Source: Rubrivivax sp.
GTDB taxonomy: Bacteria > Pseudomonadota > Gammaproteobacteria > Burkholderiales > Burkholderiaceae_C
Length of the DNA: 5,228 nt
Assembly: GCA_027484885.1 (NCBI GenBank)
Contig: JAIXSD010000231.1
Location: 1 to 5,228 of the forward strand
Reading direction: 5' to 3'
Shown here piece by piece: positions 1 through 5,228 of this stretch (within the stretch, counting starts at the first letter, position 1; every line of letters starts with the position of its first letter). A program made the position numbers and the translations under genes. The notes under the pieces are model-generated. The model saw only the letters and a list, made by a program, of their open reading frames with translations. It had not been told where the DNA came from and searched no databases.

Positions 1-1451
1 CAGATGTCGTCGATGGTGTTGATCTCCGCGCTTTCGGCGCGGCGGCTGTTCACCCGGAAGCCCGCATGCAGCTTGGTGAAGATGCCGCTGTCCACCGGCT
101 TGTCGGCGTCCACACGCCATGCGGTTTCGCGGCCTGTGTTCTGGATGCGGAAGTAGAGCGCCTTGTCAGTCCAGTAATGGCCCGCATCATCCAGCTTGGC
201 GCTGGGCGACCAGGCGGACGGCAGCTGGGTGCTCAGGTCGAAGTTGTAGCTGATGGGGTCGTCACCAAAAGTGCCCAGCCGCACCTCTTGGTAGAAGCGC
301 TCGAACTGGCTTCGGGTGTGGCTCAGGTCGCTGCGCAGGCTGAGGTCGCCCAGCTTCCATTTGCCGGCCAGGGCCAGTTGGTTGATGCGTGTGTCCTCGT
401 CGGCCACTGATCCGGAGGTGCTCATGCTGGCGCCCCAGAAGCTGCCCGAGACAAAGCGGCCTTGCTCATCGGTGCTCAGCTTGCCATTGGGCCAGAGCTG
501 ACCTTGATTGGCCGTGCCACTGAAGTTGACCCAGAACGGCGAGGCGTAGTGGCCAAAGACGTCGGTCTTGCTCTTCAGGCGGCTGTGGTTGAAGTCCAGC
601 GTGTACTCGCTCAAGGCGTCCGGCCGCCATTGCAGCGCTGCGCTGGCTGCTTTGCGATCGCGCTCGCCGAACTCGTAGGCCAACCATTGGCCCAAGGGAG
701 CCACCACGCCCGAGCCGTCCGCCACCGCTGCCGGGTTGTCCAGCTCCTGGGTGTCCGAGCGGTAGTTTCGCTTCTGGGTGGAGAGGCTGAGCAGAGCGCC
801 GAACTCGCCGCCGCTGGTGCGCCAGCGGTTGGACATCAGCAGCGAGCCCTCGCCATTGTTCTTGTCCACCAGTTCTGCGCGCGTGGCCTTGACGGAGCCT
901 GCCAGCTTGAAACCGGCGAAGTCAAAAGGGCGGCGGGTGCGCAGGTCGATCACACCGCCGATGCCGCCTTCGATCAGCTCCGAAGTCGGCGTCTTGTAGA
1001 TGTCAGCGCCCGCCAGCAGCTCCGAAGGCACATCCTGGAAGGACAGGCCGCGCTCCTTGCCAGCGCTGAAGATCACGCGGCCGTTCAACAGCGTTTGGGT
1101 TTGCTGCAGGCCGCGCACCTGCACGCGATCGCCCTCGCCACGGTTGCGCGAGATTTGCACGCCGGTGATGCGTTGGAGCGCTTCGGCCACATTGGCATCG
1201 GGCAGCTTGCCGATGTCGTCCGCCACGATGGAGTCCACCACCTGTTCGGCGTTGCGCTTGATGTCCTGGGCCTTCATCAGGCTGGATCGCTGGCCTTGCA
1301 CGACCACGGTGTCGAGCTTGTCCGTTTCGGTCGTTGCCGGCTGTTGGGCCGCGGCAAGCACCGGGCTCAGCAATGCAAGGCAGGCCAGGGCAACGGGTGC
1401 CAAAGGAGTGGGGGCGCCTTGTGTGCGGGCGCGTGAAGTGGCAGGGGTCAT
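1..1451 (-). CDS. TonB-dependent receptor, TIGR01782-like, partial (C-terminus off the left edge)
   Basis: Outer-membrane active transporter, predicted to import oligosaccharides using TonB/ExbBD energy. I translated 483 complete codons from ATG 1451-1449 with no stop. Residues 1-35 look like a Sec signal peptide (hydrophobic stretch about 18-35, likely cleavage near the AAA before QQ). A TonB-box-like LDTVVVQG follows at 46-53. The plug domain spans about 63-175 and carries family hallmarks: ADDIGKLPDANVAEALQRIT (77-96), RNRGEG, the VRG near 112-114, LLNGR (121-125) and IEGGIGGVIDLRTRRPFD (160-177). From about 180 on, alternating polar/aromatic strands fit the start of the beta barrel. Such receptors are usually about 900-1000 residues, so roughly half is present. 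It follows a family 53 galactanase by 47 bases, probably in one operon, which suggests galactan-derived oligosaccharides as substrate (inference). The start is supported by GGAG 11 bases upstream and the signal peptide. The family call is firm; the substrate is not. Confidence 0.95.
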   Translation of the reverse strand, partial: MTPATSRARTQGAPTPLAPVALACLALLSPVLAAAQQPATTETDKLDTVVVQGQRSSLMKAQDIKRNAEQVVDSIVADDIGKLPDANVAEALQRITGVQISRNRGEGDRVQVRGLQQTQTLLNGRVIFSAGKERGLSFQDVPSELLAGADIYKTPTSELIEGGIGGVIDLRTRRPFDFAGFKLAGSVKATRAELVDKNNGEGSLLMSNRWRTSGGEFGALLSLSTQKRNYRSDTQELDNPAAVADGSGVVAPLGQWLAYEFGERDRKAASAALQWRPDALSEYTLDFNHSRLKSKTDVFGHYASPFWVNFSGTANQGQLWPNGKLSTDEQGRFVSGSFWGASMSTSGSVADEDTRINQLALAGKWKLGDLSLRSDLSHTRSQFERFYQEVRLGTFGDDPISYNFDLSTQLPSAWSPSAKLDDAGHYWTDKALYFRIQNTGRETAWRVDADKPVDSGIFTKLHAGFRVNSRRAESAEINTIDDI

Positions 1452-1462
1452 GAGAGGTCTGT

Positions 1463-1466
1463 CTCC
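1463..1466 (-). promoter_or_regulatory. Ribosome binding site of the TonB-dependent receptor
   Basis: On the minus strand GGAG lies 11 bases before the ATG at 1451, slightly farther than ideal. No upstream in-frame ATG or GTG exists in the 47-base gap, so this start is preferred. No convincing separate promoter or terminator is visible in the gap, which favours cotranscription with the galactanase gene. Confidence 0.5.
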
Positions 1467-1498
1467 AGCAATGATTGTTTTTGGAAAATGAACGGCAG

Positions 1499-2767
1499 TC
1501 AGCGGCACGGGGCTGCAGCCGTGAAAGCCTTCAGTGCCGGCAGTGCCCGGCCCTTGGCGTCGAAGAGGGTCTGGTTGGCCCAGGCGTTGCCCTCACCGGT
1601 GCGCCAGCCGGCGCCCGGGGCGGCCTGCCAGGCGGGCTCCCAGTAGAAAACGCCCAGGCCCTGGGGCACCGCTGCCACCGCCTGAACCACATCGCGCAGC
1701 AGCGCGGCCTGGCCCTCGGGTGTCGCGGGATAGCCCGAGCGTGTGGCGCCTTCGGCGTTGAAGACCGCCGGGCCACCATCTGGGTTGTCCAGCTGGTAGC
1801 CGTAGGCGGTTTCGACCACCACCAGGGGTTTGCGGTAGCGTTCGGACAGCATGCGCAGATTGGCGCGCAGGCCGTCGATGGAATCGTGGTGGTAGGGGTA
1901 CCAGCTCAGCCCGATCAGGTCGTAATCGAGCTTGGCCGCCTCGAACTGGTCGTAGACGCGCTGGAAGGTGGCTTCGCTCTTGCCGTCGCCTTGATGCGCC
2001 AGATGCAGCATCAGGGGCAAGCGACCGCCGCGCAGCCCGTCGGTTTCGCGCACGCCGCGGATGCCGGCGCGCAGCAGCTCGATGAAGGCCTCGTCGCCGC
2101 CGATGGCTTCGTCCGGCGTCTCGCGCCAGGTCTTGCCATCCGGCCACAACATGCCGCCGTTGATTTCATTGCCGACCTGGATCATGTCCGGGCTCGTGCC
2201 CTGGCGGTGCAGCGCGGTCAGTACCTCGGCGGTGTAGCGTTGCACCGCGTCCTGCAGTGCCTTTCCGTGCAGCTTGGCCCAGGCGGCAGGCTTTTCCTGC
2301 TTGCCCGGATCGGTCCAGAAATCGCTGTAGTGGATGTCCAGCAGCCATTTCATGCCTTGCGCGCGCAGGCGCTTGGCCAGGGCCAGCGTCAACTCAAGGC
2401 TGTTGTTGCCACCCCCGACGGGCTCACCGTGGCGGGAGACGATGCGATCGCCTTCGATCACGTCCCGCGCGTTGATGGGCGTGTGCCAGAGCCTCAGCCG
2501 GGCCCAGTTGACCCCCGCTGCGCGGAGAATCTGTAGGGCGGTGCCGGATCGACCGTCCGCTGTGGCAAAGCGCGCGCCGCCACGCTCCACAGCGTCCAAG
2601 GTGGAGACGTCGGCGCCGAGGATGAATCGATCGGTGTGAAGCGTCGCGGCGGGTGCGGGGCAGGCCGGCGGGCTGGCCATGAGTTCGCCTGCGCTGGTCG
2701 CCGCGCAGGCGAGCAGCAACTGGCGGCGGGTCAGTCCGGGGCGTGAGGGCGAATGCGTGGCGTTCAA
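1499..2767 (-). CDS. Exported endo-beta-1,4-galactanase (arabinogalactanase), glycoside hydrolase family 53
   Basis: Predicted to hydrolyse internal beta-1,4-galactosyl bonds of galactan and type I arabinogalactan (pectin side chains), with retention of configuration, outside the cytoplasm. The 422-residue product carries essentially all family 53 landmarks: FILGADVS (48-55), ARLRLW (89-94), DIHYSDFWTDPGKQ (144-157), VGNEINGGMLWP (198-209), LSWYPYHH (287-294), VVVETAYGY (316-324) and GVFYWEPAW (372-380). By family knowledge E201 (in GNE) is the acid/base and E319 (in VET) the nucleophile; both are present, so the enzyme should be active. It is a single catalytic domain of normal length with no visible carbohydrate-binding module. 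The N-terminus has a twin arginine (TRRQLLLACA, RR at 14-15), suggesting Tat export; LLAC at 18-21 also resembles a lipobox, but the hydrophobic stretch before C21 is very short. Translation starts at TTG. The TonB-dependent receptor gene lies 47 bases downstream, and a LacI-type palindrome lies upstream. Confidence 0.95.
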   Translation of the reverse strand: MNATHSPSRPGLTRRQLLLACAATSAGELMASPPACPAPAATLHTDRFILGADVSTLDAVERGGARFATADGRSGTALQILRAAGVNWARLRLWHTPINARDVIEGDRIVSRHGEPVGGGNNSLELTLALAKRLRAQGMKWLLDIHYSDFWTDPGKQEKPAAWAKLHGKALQDAVQRYTAEVLTALHRQGTSPDMIQVGNEINGGMLWPDGKTWRETPDEAIGGDEAFIELLRAGIRGVRETDGLRGGRLPLMLHLAHQGDGKSEATFQRVYDQFEAAKLDYDLIGLSWYPYHHDSIDGLRANLRMLSERYRKPLVVVETAYGYQLDNPDGGPAVFNAEGATRSGYPATPEGQAALLRDVVQAVAAVPQGLGVFYWEPAWQAAPGAGWRTGEGNAWANQTLFDAKGRALPALKAFTAAAPCR

Positions 2768-2773
2768 TCTTGT

Positions 2774-2778
2774 CTCTC
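2774..2778 (-). promoter_or_regulatory. Weak ribosome binding site that decides the TTG start of the galactanase
   Basis: GAGAG on the minus strand sits six bases before the TTG at 2767-2765. Reading upstream in frame reaches a TAA at 2842-2840 with no ATG, GTG or TTG on the way. The next in-frame ATG is codon 30, which would remove the twin-arginine signal. TTG is therefore the only start that keeps the export signal. Confidence 0.5.
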
Positions 2779-2783
2779 GTTCG

Positions 2784-2798
2784 CAAGCCTGGGGCTTG
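2784..2798. repeat. Inverted repeat in the galactanase leader (6-bp stem, 3-base loop)
   Basis: CAAGCC and GGCTTG flank TGG on the plus strand. In the minus-strand transcript this would be a small hairpin ending just before the ribosome binding site at 2778, so it could affect translation initiation. It is short enough to be chance. Confidence 0.4.
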
Positions 2799-2837
2799 TC
2801 ACTTGATCGTCGCCTCTCTGGTGTTGCCCACCGAAGG

Positions 2838-2853
2838 GGTTAAACGATTAACC
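2838..2853. promoter_or_regulatory. Candidate LacI-family operator upstream of the galactanase gene
   Basis: GGTTAAACGATTAACC is a 16-bp palindrome with arms GGTTAA and TTAACC and a central CG; only the pair flanking the CG breaks the symmetry. Even length with a central CG is typical of LacI-family regulator sites, many of which control sugar uptake genes. It lies 71-86 bases upstream of the TTG start, a sensible place to block or overlap a promoter, and is AT-rich against a GC-rich background. No regulator gene is present in the window. The palindrome is seen directly; the regulator family and ligand (a galactose-containing sugar) are inference. Confidence 0.6.
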
Positions 2854-2990
2854 TTTGTTGTGCGCCCAATATCGCTGATCTGCTGGATGTCCGGCATTGG
2901 TGTTTCTACGGATTCCGACATCAAACCCAAGCGCCGCGCCTGGATCTGGTCGGCCGGCGCGGACTCGACCACGCCGGGTACAGCGGGGGA

Positions 2991-3007
2991 CCGCTCCGCT
3001 GGAGCGG
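2991..3007. repeat. Perfect inverted repeat (7-bp GC-rich stem, 3-base loop)
   Basis: CCGCTCC and GGAGCGG flank GCT. It would form a very stable hairpin in RNA from either strand. No T tract follows in either direction, so it is not a standard intrinsic terminator. It could be an RNA-stabilising element or a factor-assisted termination site downstream of the permease genes. Confidence 0.45.
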
Positions 3008-3038
3008 CACCTGGATACCTCGCTGCGGCGCTGAGTTC

Positions 3039-3056
3039 GGGCGGGAGGGGGGGGGG
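3039..3056 (+). other. G-rich tract with G-quadruplex pattern and a run of ten G
   Basis: The plus strand reads GGG, C, GGG, A, then ten consecutive G (3047-3056). This meets the four-runs-of-three-G pattern with very short loops. The G strand is the template for the minus-strand genes, so any structure would form in DNA and not in their RNA. The homopolymer may also vary in length or hide a sequencing error. Confidence 0.5.
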
Positions 3057-3075
3057 CTCGTGCATCTCCGAGCCC
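3054..3075. repeat. Perfect inverted repeat (7-bp stem, 8-base loop) next to the G run
   Basis: GGGCTCG (3054-3060) and CGAGCCC (3069-3075) flank TGCATCTC. It overlaps the end of the G run, so hairpin and quadruplex would compete for the same bases. No T tract follows. It lies about 70 bases beyond the stop codon of the second permease gene and may mark the 3' end of that transcript. Confidence 0.45.
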
Positions 3076-3118
3076 GCCCGCGACCGGCAAGCCAGGCCGT
3101 GCTGGTTTTGTTCGTGCT

Positions 3119-3154
3119 GCGGCTTGCTCTTGAGACGGCCCGGACTCAAGCCGC
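3119..3154. repeat. Inverted repeat spanning the stop codon of the second permease gene
   Basis: GCGGCTTG (3119-3126) is the perfect reverse complement of CAAGCCGC (3147-3154), an 8-bp stem around 20 bases. A competing pairing, CTTGAG (3129-3134) with CTCAAG (3145-3150), is nested within it. The stop codon at 3148-3146 lies in the 5' arm of the transcript hairpin. On the minus strand the following bases are A-rich, not T-rich, so it is at best a Rho-type or stabilising 3' hairpin. Confidence 0.45.
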
Positions 3155-4513
3155 CTGGCGATGTGCCACACGGCCGGCGGCGCCGGCCGCCCAAGCCAGC
3201 ATCAGGGTGGCCAGCAGCACCAAGGCGGCCAGGCCCCCCACGGGGATGTCGAGCTTCGATGCCGGCGGCACAAAACGTGGCAGGTGGGCGAAATCCTCGG
3301 CCTCGAAGCGGCGCTCTTCGAACAGATAGGGGTAGAGCTGCTGCCGCAGCCGGGTGTGGAAGTCGGTGATGGCGTCCTGGTAGGCCAGCTGGGCCAGCAG
3401 GTCGGTGCCAGCCAGGCGATGCAAGGCTGCCTGCAAGCCCACCCCGGGCAAGGCCAGCCCCAGTGCCTCGGTCGCTTGCTGGCGGGCGAGCAAGGCCTGG
3501 CGGTAGGCCGCCACCCGCGGCGCCACGCGCTCATCGCCCAGTTGCTGGAAGGCGTAATACCACTTCCAGTGGAAGCCGGCTGGCAGCGCCGCCGTTTCCT
3601 GCCACTGCGGATGGCTGCGGAAGAAGCGCGCCATGGTCTCTTCGCGAGACAGGTCCCAGGCCCCATGCACGGCCTGCCGCTGCGCCAGCATGAGGGCCAC
3701 ACCCTGTTGCACAGGCACGGCACGGTTGAGCGCCGCATTGCCGAGTGTGGGCAGCACCAGCGTCAGCAGCGCCCAGCAGCCCATCAAGGCTGTGGCATTC
3801 GCTACCGAACTCGCCCCACGCAGACTCACGAGCAAGGCCAGCCCTGCCCAGCACGCGATATAAGCCAACAGGGCCAGCACGACAGCCGCCAGCGCAGCAG
3901 CGGACATGCCACTGACCCACCCCCCGGCCAGCACGGGCAGCAGCACGCAAACTGCAGCCAGGCCCGCGCGCAGGCCCGCGCGGCGCAGCCACAGCGGCCG
4001 GCCGGCACCCGGCAGCGCCAGCAACAGGGTCAGACGGCCGGATTGACGCTCGCTGCTCACCAGGTCGTAGAGCAGGGCGATGAGGAAGAGCGGCAGCAAG
4101 TAGACAGCCACGAAGGCCAGGTCGAAGCGGCCCGCCAGCGCCAGCTCGGGGTTGTAGGTCTCGCCTTCGTGCAACTGCGACTGCAAGGCCAGCGCGCGCA
4201 CGCGCAGCACATACGGCGTGGCGTCACGCAGGCCCAGGGCGAGGAAGGCCGCGGGCGTGGGCGCATCCCAGGTGCCCAGGAATGCGTAGTAGCCCACCGT
4301 GCCGGCATCGCCATGGCGGGTCAGCCTGGGCGCCTGCGTGGACAGTTCCTGGTTTTGCAGATCGTTGACGCGGGCGATGGTGTCGCGCTGCCGCTGCACC
4401 TCGCGCAGGCCACTCACCACCGCCACCGCGGACAAGGCCAGCAAGAGCAGCAATGCCGCCACGGCCCAGCGGGAGCGGCTCAGCAGCCGCCATTCATGCA
4501 GCCAGGCGTTCAT
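3146..4513 (-). CDS. ABC-2 type transporter permease subunit, DUF3526 family (complete)
   Basis: Inner-membrane subunit of an ABC transporter of unknown substrate. The 455-residue product has one N-terminal membrane helix (about 15-35), an extracytoplasmic segment (about 36-130), a cluster of four helices (about 131-150, 180-200, 203-229, 238-256), a second large soluble segment (about 257-420) and a final helix (about 424-445). This layout, together with ERQSGRLTLLLALPG (155-169) after the second helix and the later FHWKWYYAFQQLGDE and ARQQA segments, matches ABC-2 permeases carrying the DUF3526 region. There is no nucleotide-binding motif, so an ATPase partner is required. ATG at 4513 overlaps the TGA of the preceding gene (ATGA), indicating translational coupling, and the hydrophobic N-terminus fits this start. 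Export rather than import is likely for this superfamily, but the substrate cannot be read from the sequence. Confidence 0.85.
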   Translation of the reverse strand: MNAWLHEWRLLSRSRWAVAALLLLLALSAVAVVSGLREVQRQRDTIARVNDLQNQELSTQAPRLTRHGDAGTVGYYAFLGTWDAPTPAAFLALGLRDATPYVLRVRALALQSQLHEGETYNPELALAGRFDLAFVAVYLLPLFLIALLYDLVSSERQSGRLTLLLALPGAGRPLWLRRAGLRAGLAAVCVLLPVLAGGWVSGMSAAALAAVVLALLAYIACWAGLALLVSLRGASSVANATALMGCWALLTLVLPTLGNAALNRAVPVQQGVALMLAQRQAVHGAWDLSREETMARFFRSHPQWQETAALPAGFHWKWYYAFQQLGDERVAPRVAAYRQALLARQQATEALGLALPGVGLQAALHRLAGTDLLAQLAYQDAITDFHTRLRQQLYPYLFEERRFEAEDFAHLPRFVPPASKLDIPVGGLAALVLLATLMLAWAAGAAGRVAHRQAA

Positions 4514-5228
4514 CGCATCGCTCCTTGCAGGCGCGCGGTGGCCCAGGCCAGTGCGGCGGCCAGGGCCAGCAGCCAGGCAGCCAGCACGGCCGCCATCGGC
4601 GCGATGCGCCGCAAGGTGGCGATCGTGGGCTCGGCCTCATAGTGAAAGTCGGCCAGGCCGTGCCAGTGGTCCTTGCTGATGCGGCTGTCGCGGCTGTTGC
4701 GATCGCCGGTCCAACTCAGTTTCTCAGCCTGCATGCGGTTGAGCGCTTGCACCATGGCGTAGCGGTGCCGCTCGGCCTGATCCAGAAAGCGCTGGTAGTG
4801 GGTCAAGTCGGTGCCCGACGCACCCATGGACAGGCGGCGCAGCGCGATGACTGGGCTCAGCGCCGAGAACATCGTCACCTGTTGCAGCTGCGCCTGCTGC
4901 CGGGCGAAGCTCTGCTGGCCGTAGCGCTCGAACAGCTCGCTGCTCAGGCGCTCGCCTTCCATGCCTACCAGGCCTTTGTAGTTGACGGGCAGGTCCTCCA
5001 CACGCGAGACCCCGTACTGCGCCAGCACCTTGCGGCGGAATTCGCTGAAGTAGGGGTCATCCGGGTTGTGGCTGTCACCCAGCGCCGCCAGATCGCGCGC
5101 GACGGCGACGTCGGTCTCCAGCCGCGTGGGCAGCGGCTGCGCCGCGGCAGCCAGCTCGGGCGCCAGCCGCGGCAGCAGCACCACGCTCACGGTCCAGACG
5201 GCCAGCAGTGCCATCAACGCATCTCGGC
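4510..5228 (-). CDS. ABC-2 type transporter permease subunit, DUF3526 family, partial (N-terminus off the right edge)
   Basis: C-terminal 238 residues of a membrane subunit related to the gene that follows it. The frame stays open through the right edge (R-D-A-L before the first ATG at 5214), so the real start lies outside the window and the in-window TTG/ATG at 5217-5212 is internal. The visible part starts with the last helix of the central membrane cluster (LLAVWTVSVVLLPRLA), then a soluble region of about 180 residues and a C-terminal helix (about residues 208-229 of the visible part). SALSPVIALRRLSMGASGTD followed by HYQRFLDQAERHRYAMVQ is characteristic of DUF3526 proteins. By comparison with the 455-residue neighbour, about half is missing. 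It overlaps the next start codon by four bases, so the two are probably heterodimer partners. Function beyond ABC transport is unknown. Confidence 0.83.
   Translation of the reverse strand, partial: RDALMALLAVWTVSVVLLPRLAPELAAAAQPLPTRLETDVAVARDLAALGDSHNPDDPYFSEFRRKVLAQYGVSRVEDLPVNYKGLVGMEGERLSSELFERYGQQSFARQQAQLQQVTMFSALSPVIALRRLSMGASGTDLTHYQRFLDQAERHRYAMVQALNRMQAEKLSWTGDRNSRDSRISKDHWHGLADFHYEAEPTIATLRRIAPMAAVLAAWLLALAAALAWATARLQGAMR

Larger units (their letters stand above)
2768..3145. other. 378-base intergenic region between the ABC permease genes and the galactan genes
   Basis: No protein-coding gene is supported here. The open frames crossing it are proline/arginine/glycine-rich, lack recognisable domains and run into the neighbouring permease gene. 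The region contains the candidate operator (2838-2853), four inverted repeats (2784-2798, 2991-3007, 3054-3075 and the part of 3119-3154 that falls here) and a G-rich tract (3039-3056). None of the hairpins is followed by a T tract in the minus direction, so no canonical intrinsic terminator is visible for the permease operon. A promoter for the galactanase should lie here, but I cannot place a convincing -35/-10 pair. Confidence 0.7.

Noticed and set aside
462..1436. Plus-strand open frame of 324 codons opposite the TonB receptor
   Set aside because: No recognisable motif, and it lies opposite a continuous receptor reading frame with clear family motifs.
1475..2536. Plus-strand open frame of 353 codons opposite the galactanase
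   Set aside because: The minus strand encodes all family 53 motifs; the plus-strand product has no domain and is an antisense shadow.
2872..2935. A sigma70-like -35/-10 pair for the galactanase (for example TTGATG followed 17 bases later by ACCAAT on the minus strand)
   Set aside because: Only half the -10 positions match and several equally weak alternatives exist, including one overlapping the operator, so no promoter is claimed.
3085..3112. Possible plus-strand terminator: imperfect CCAG/CTGG hairpin followed by TTTTGTT
   Set aside because: The stem is only four or five pairs with a bulge, and there is no plus-strand gene for it to terminate.
2799..3194. Minus-strand open frame of 131 codons in the spacer
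   Set aside because: It overlaps the end of the permease gene, contains the operator-like palindrome and the G/C tract (a proline run), and shows no domain or plausible ribosome binding site. I considered a remnant of a LacI-type regulator, but no helix-turn-helix is visible.
3161..4642. Plus-strand open frame of 493 codons opposite the permease genes
   Set aside because: Its composition is glutamine, glycine, alanine and arginine rich with no domain. It is the antisense shadow of two well-supported membrane proteins in GC-rich DNA, where antisense stops are rare.
4510..5217. Treating the TTG/ATG at 5217-5212 as the true start of the first permease gene
   Set aside because: The frame remains open to the window edge and the protein would begin at the last central helix, lacking the N-terminal half present in its paralogue. 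It is a gene cut by the window.

Overview
The window reads as GC-rich proteobacterial chromosome. Every gene I can support lies on the minus strand, so transcription runs from the right edge to the left. The outer-membrane TonB-dependent receptor, the Gram-negative style export signals, the GC-rich third codon positions and the DUF3526-type permeases together suggest a proteobacterium. A Burkholderiales-like betaproteobacterium is my best guess, but the sequence does not prove it.

Right part (about 5228 to 3146): two consecutive genes for integral membrane subunits of an ABC-2 type transporter, both with the DUF3526 architecture. The first loses its N-terminus at the right edge of the window. 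The second is complete and overlaps the first by an ATGA start/stop, so they are almost certainly cotranscribed and translationally coupled. An ATP-binding subunit would be expected further upstream, outside the window. The substrate is unknown.

Middle (3145 to 2768): a 378-base gap with no convincing gene. It holds several perfect inverted repeats, a run of ten G within a possible G-quadruplex, and a near-perfect 16-bp palindrome with a central CG that looks like a LacI-family operator. The palindrome lies 71 to 86 bases upstream of the next gene.

Left part (2767 to 1): a complete exported endo-beta-1,4-galactanase of glycoside hydrolase family 53, starting at TTG, then after 47 bases a TonB-dependent receptor of the large Xanthomonas/Caulobacter type (TIGR01782-like). 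The receptor's C-terminal half runs off the left edge. Inferred joint role: the galactanase cuts beta-1,4-galactan (pectic arabinogalactan I side chains) into galacto-oligosaccharides and the receptor imports them across the outer membrane with TonB energy. The operator-like palindrome would let a sugar-responsive repressor control both. The ABC permease pair appears to be a separate unit that happens to lie upstream.

I found no RNA genes, insertion sequences, CRISPR arrays or clear intrinsic terminators. Nothing here is obviously a new system. The points most worth following are the galactan locus with its candidate operator, the tandem DUF3526 paralogues, and the structured G-rich spacer.
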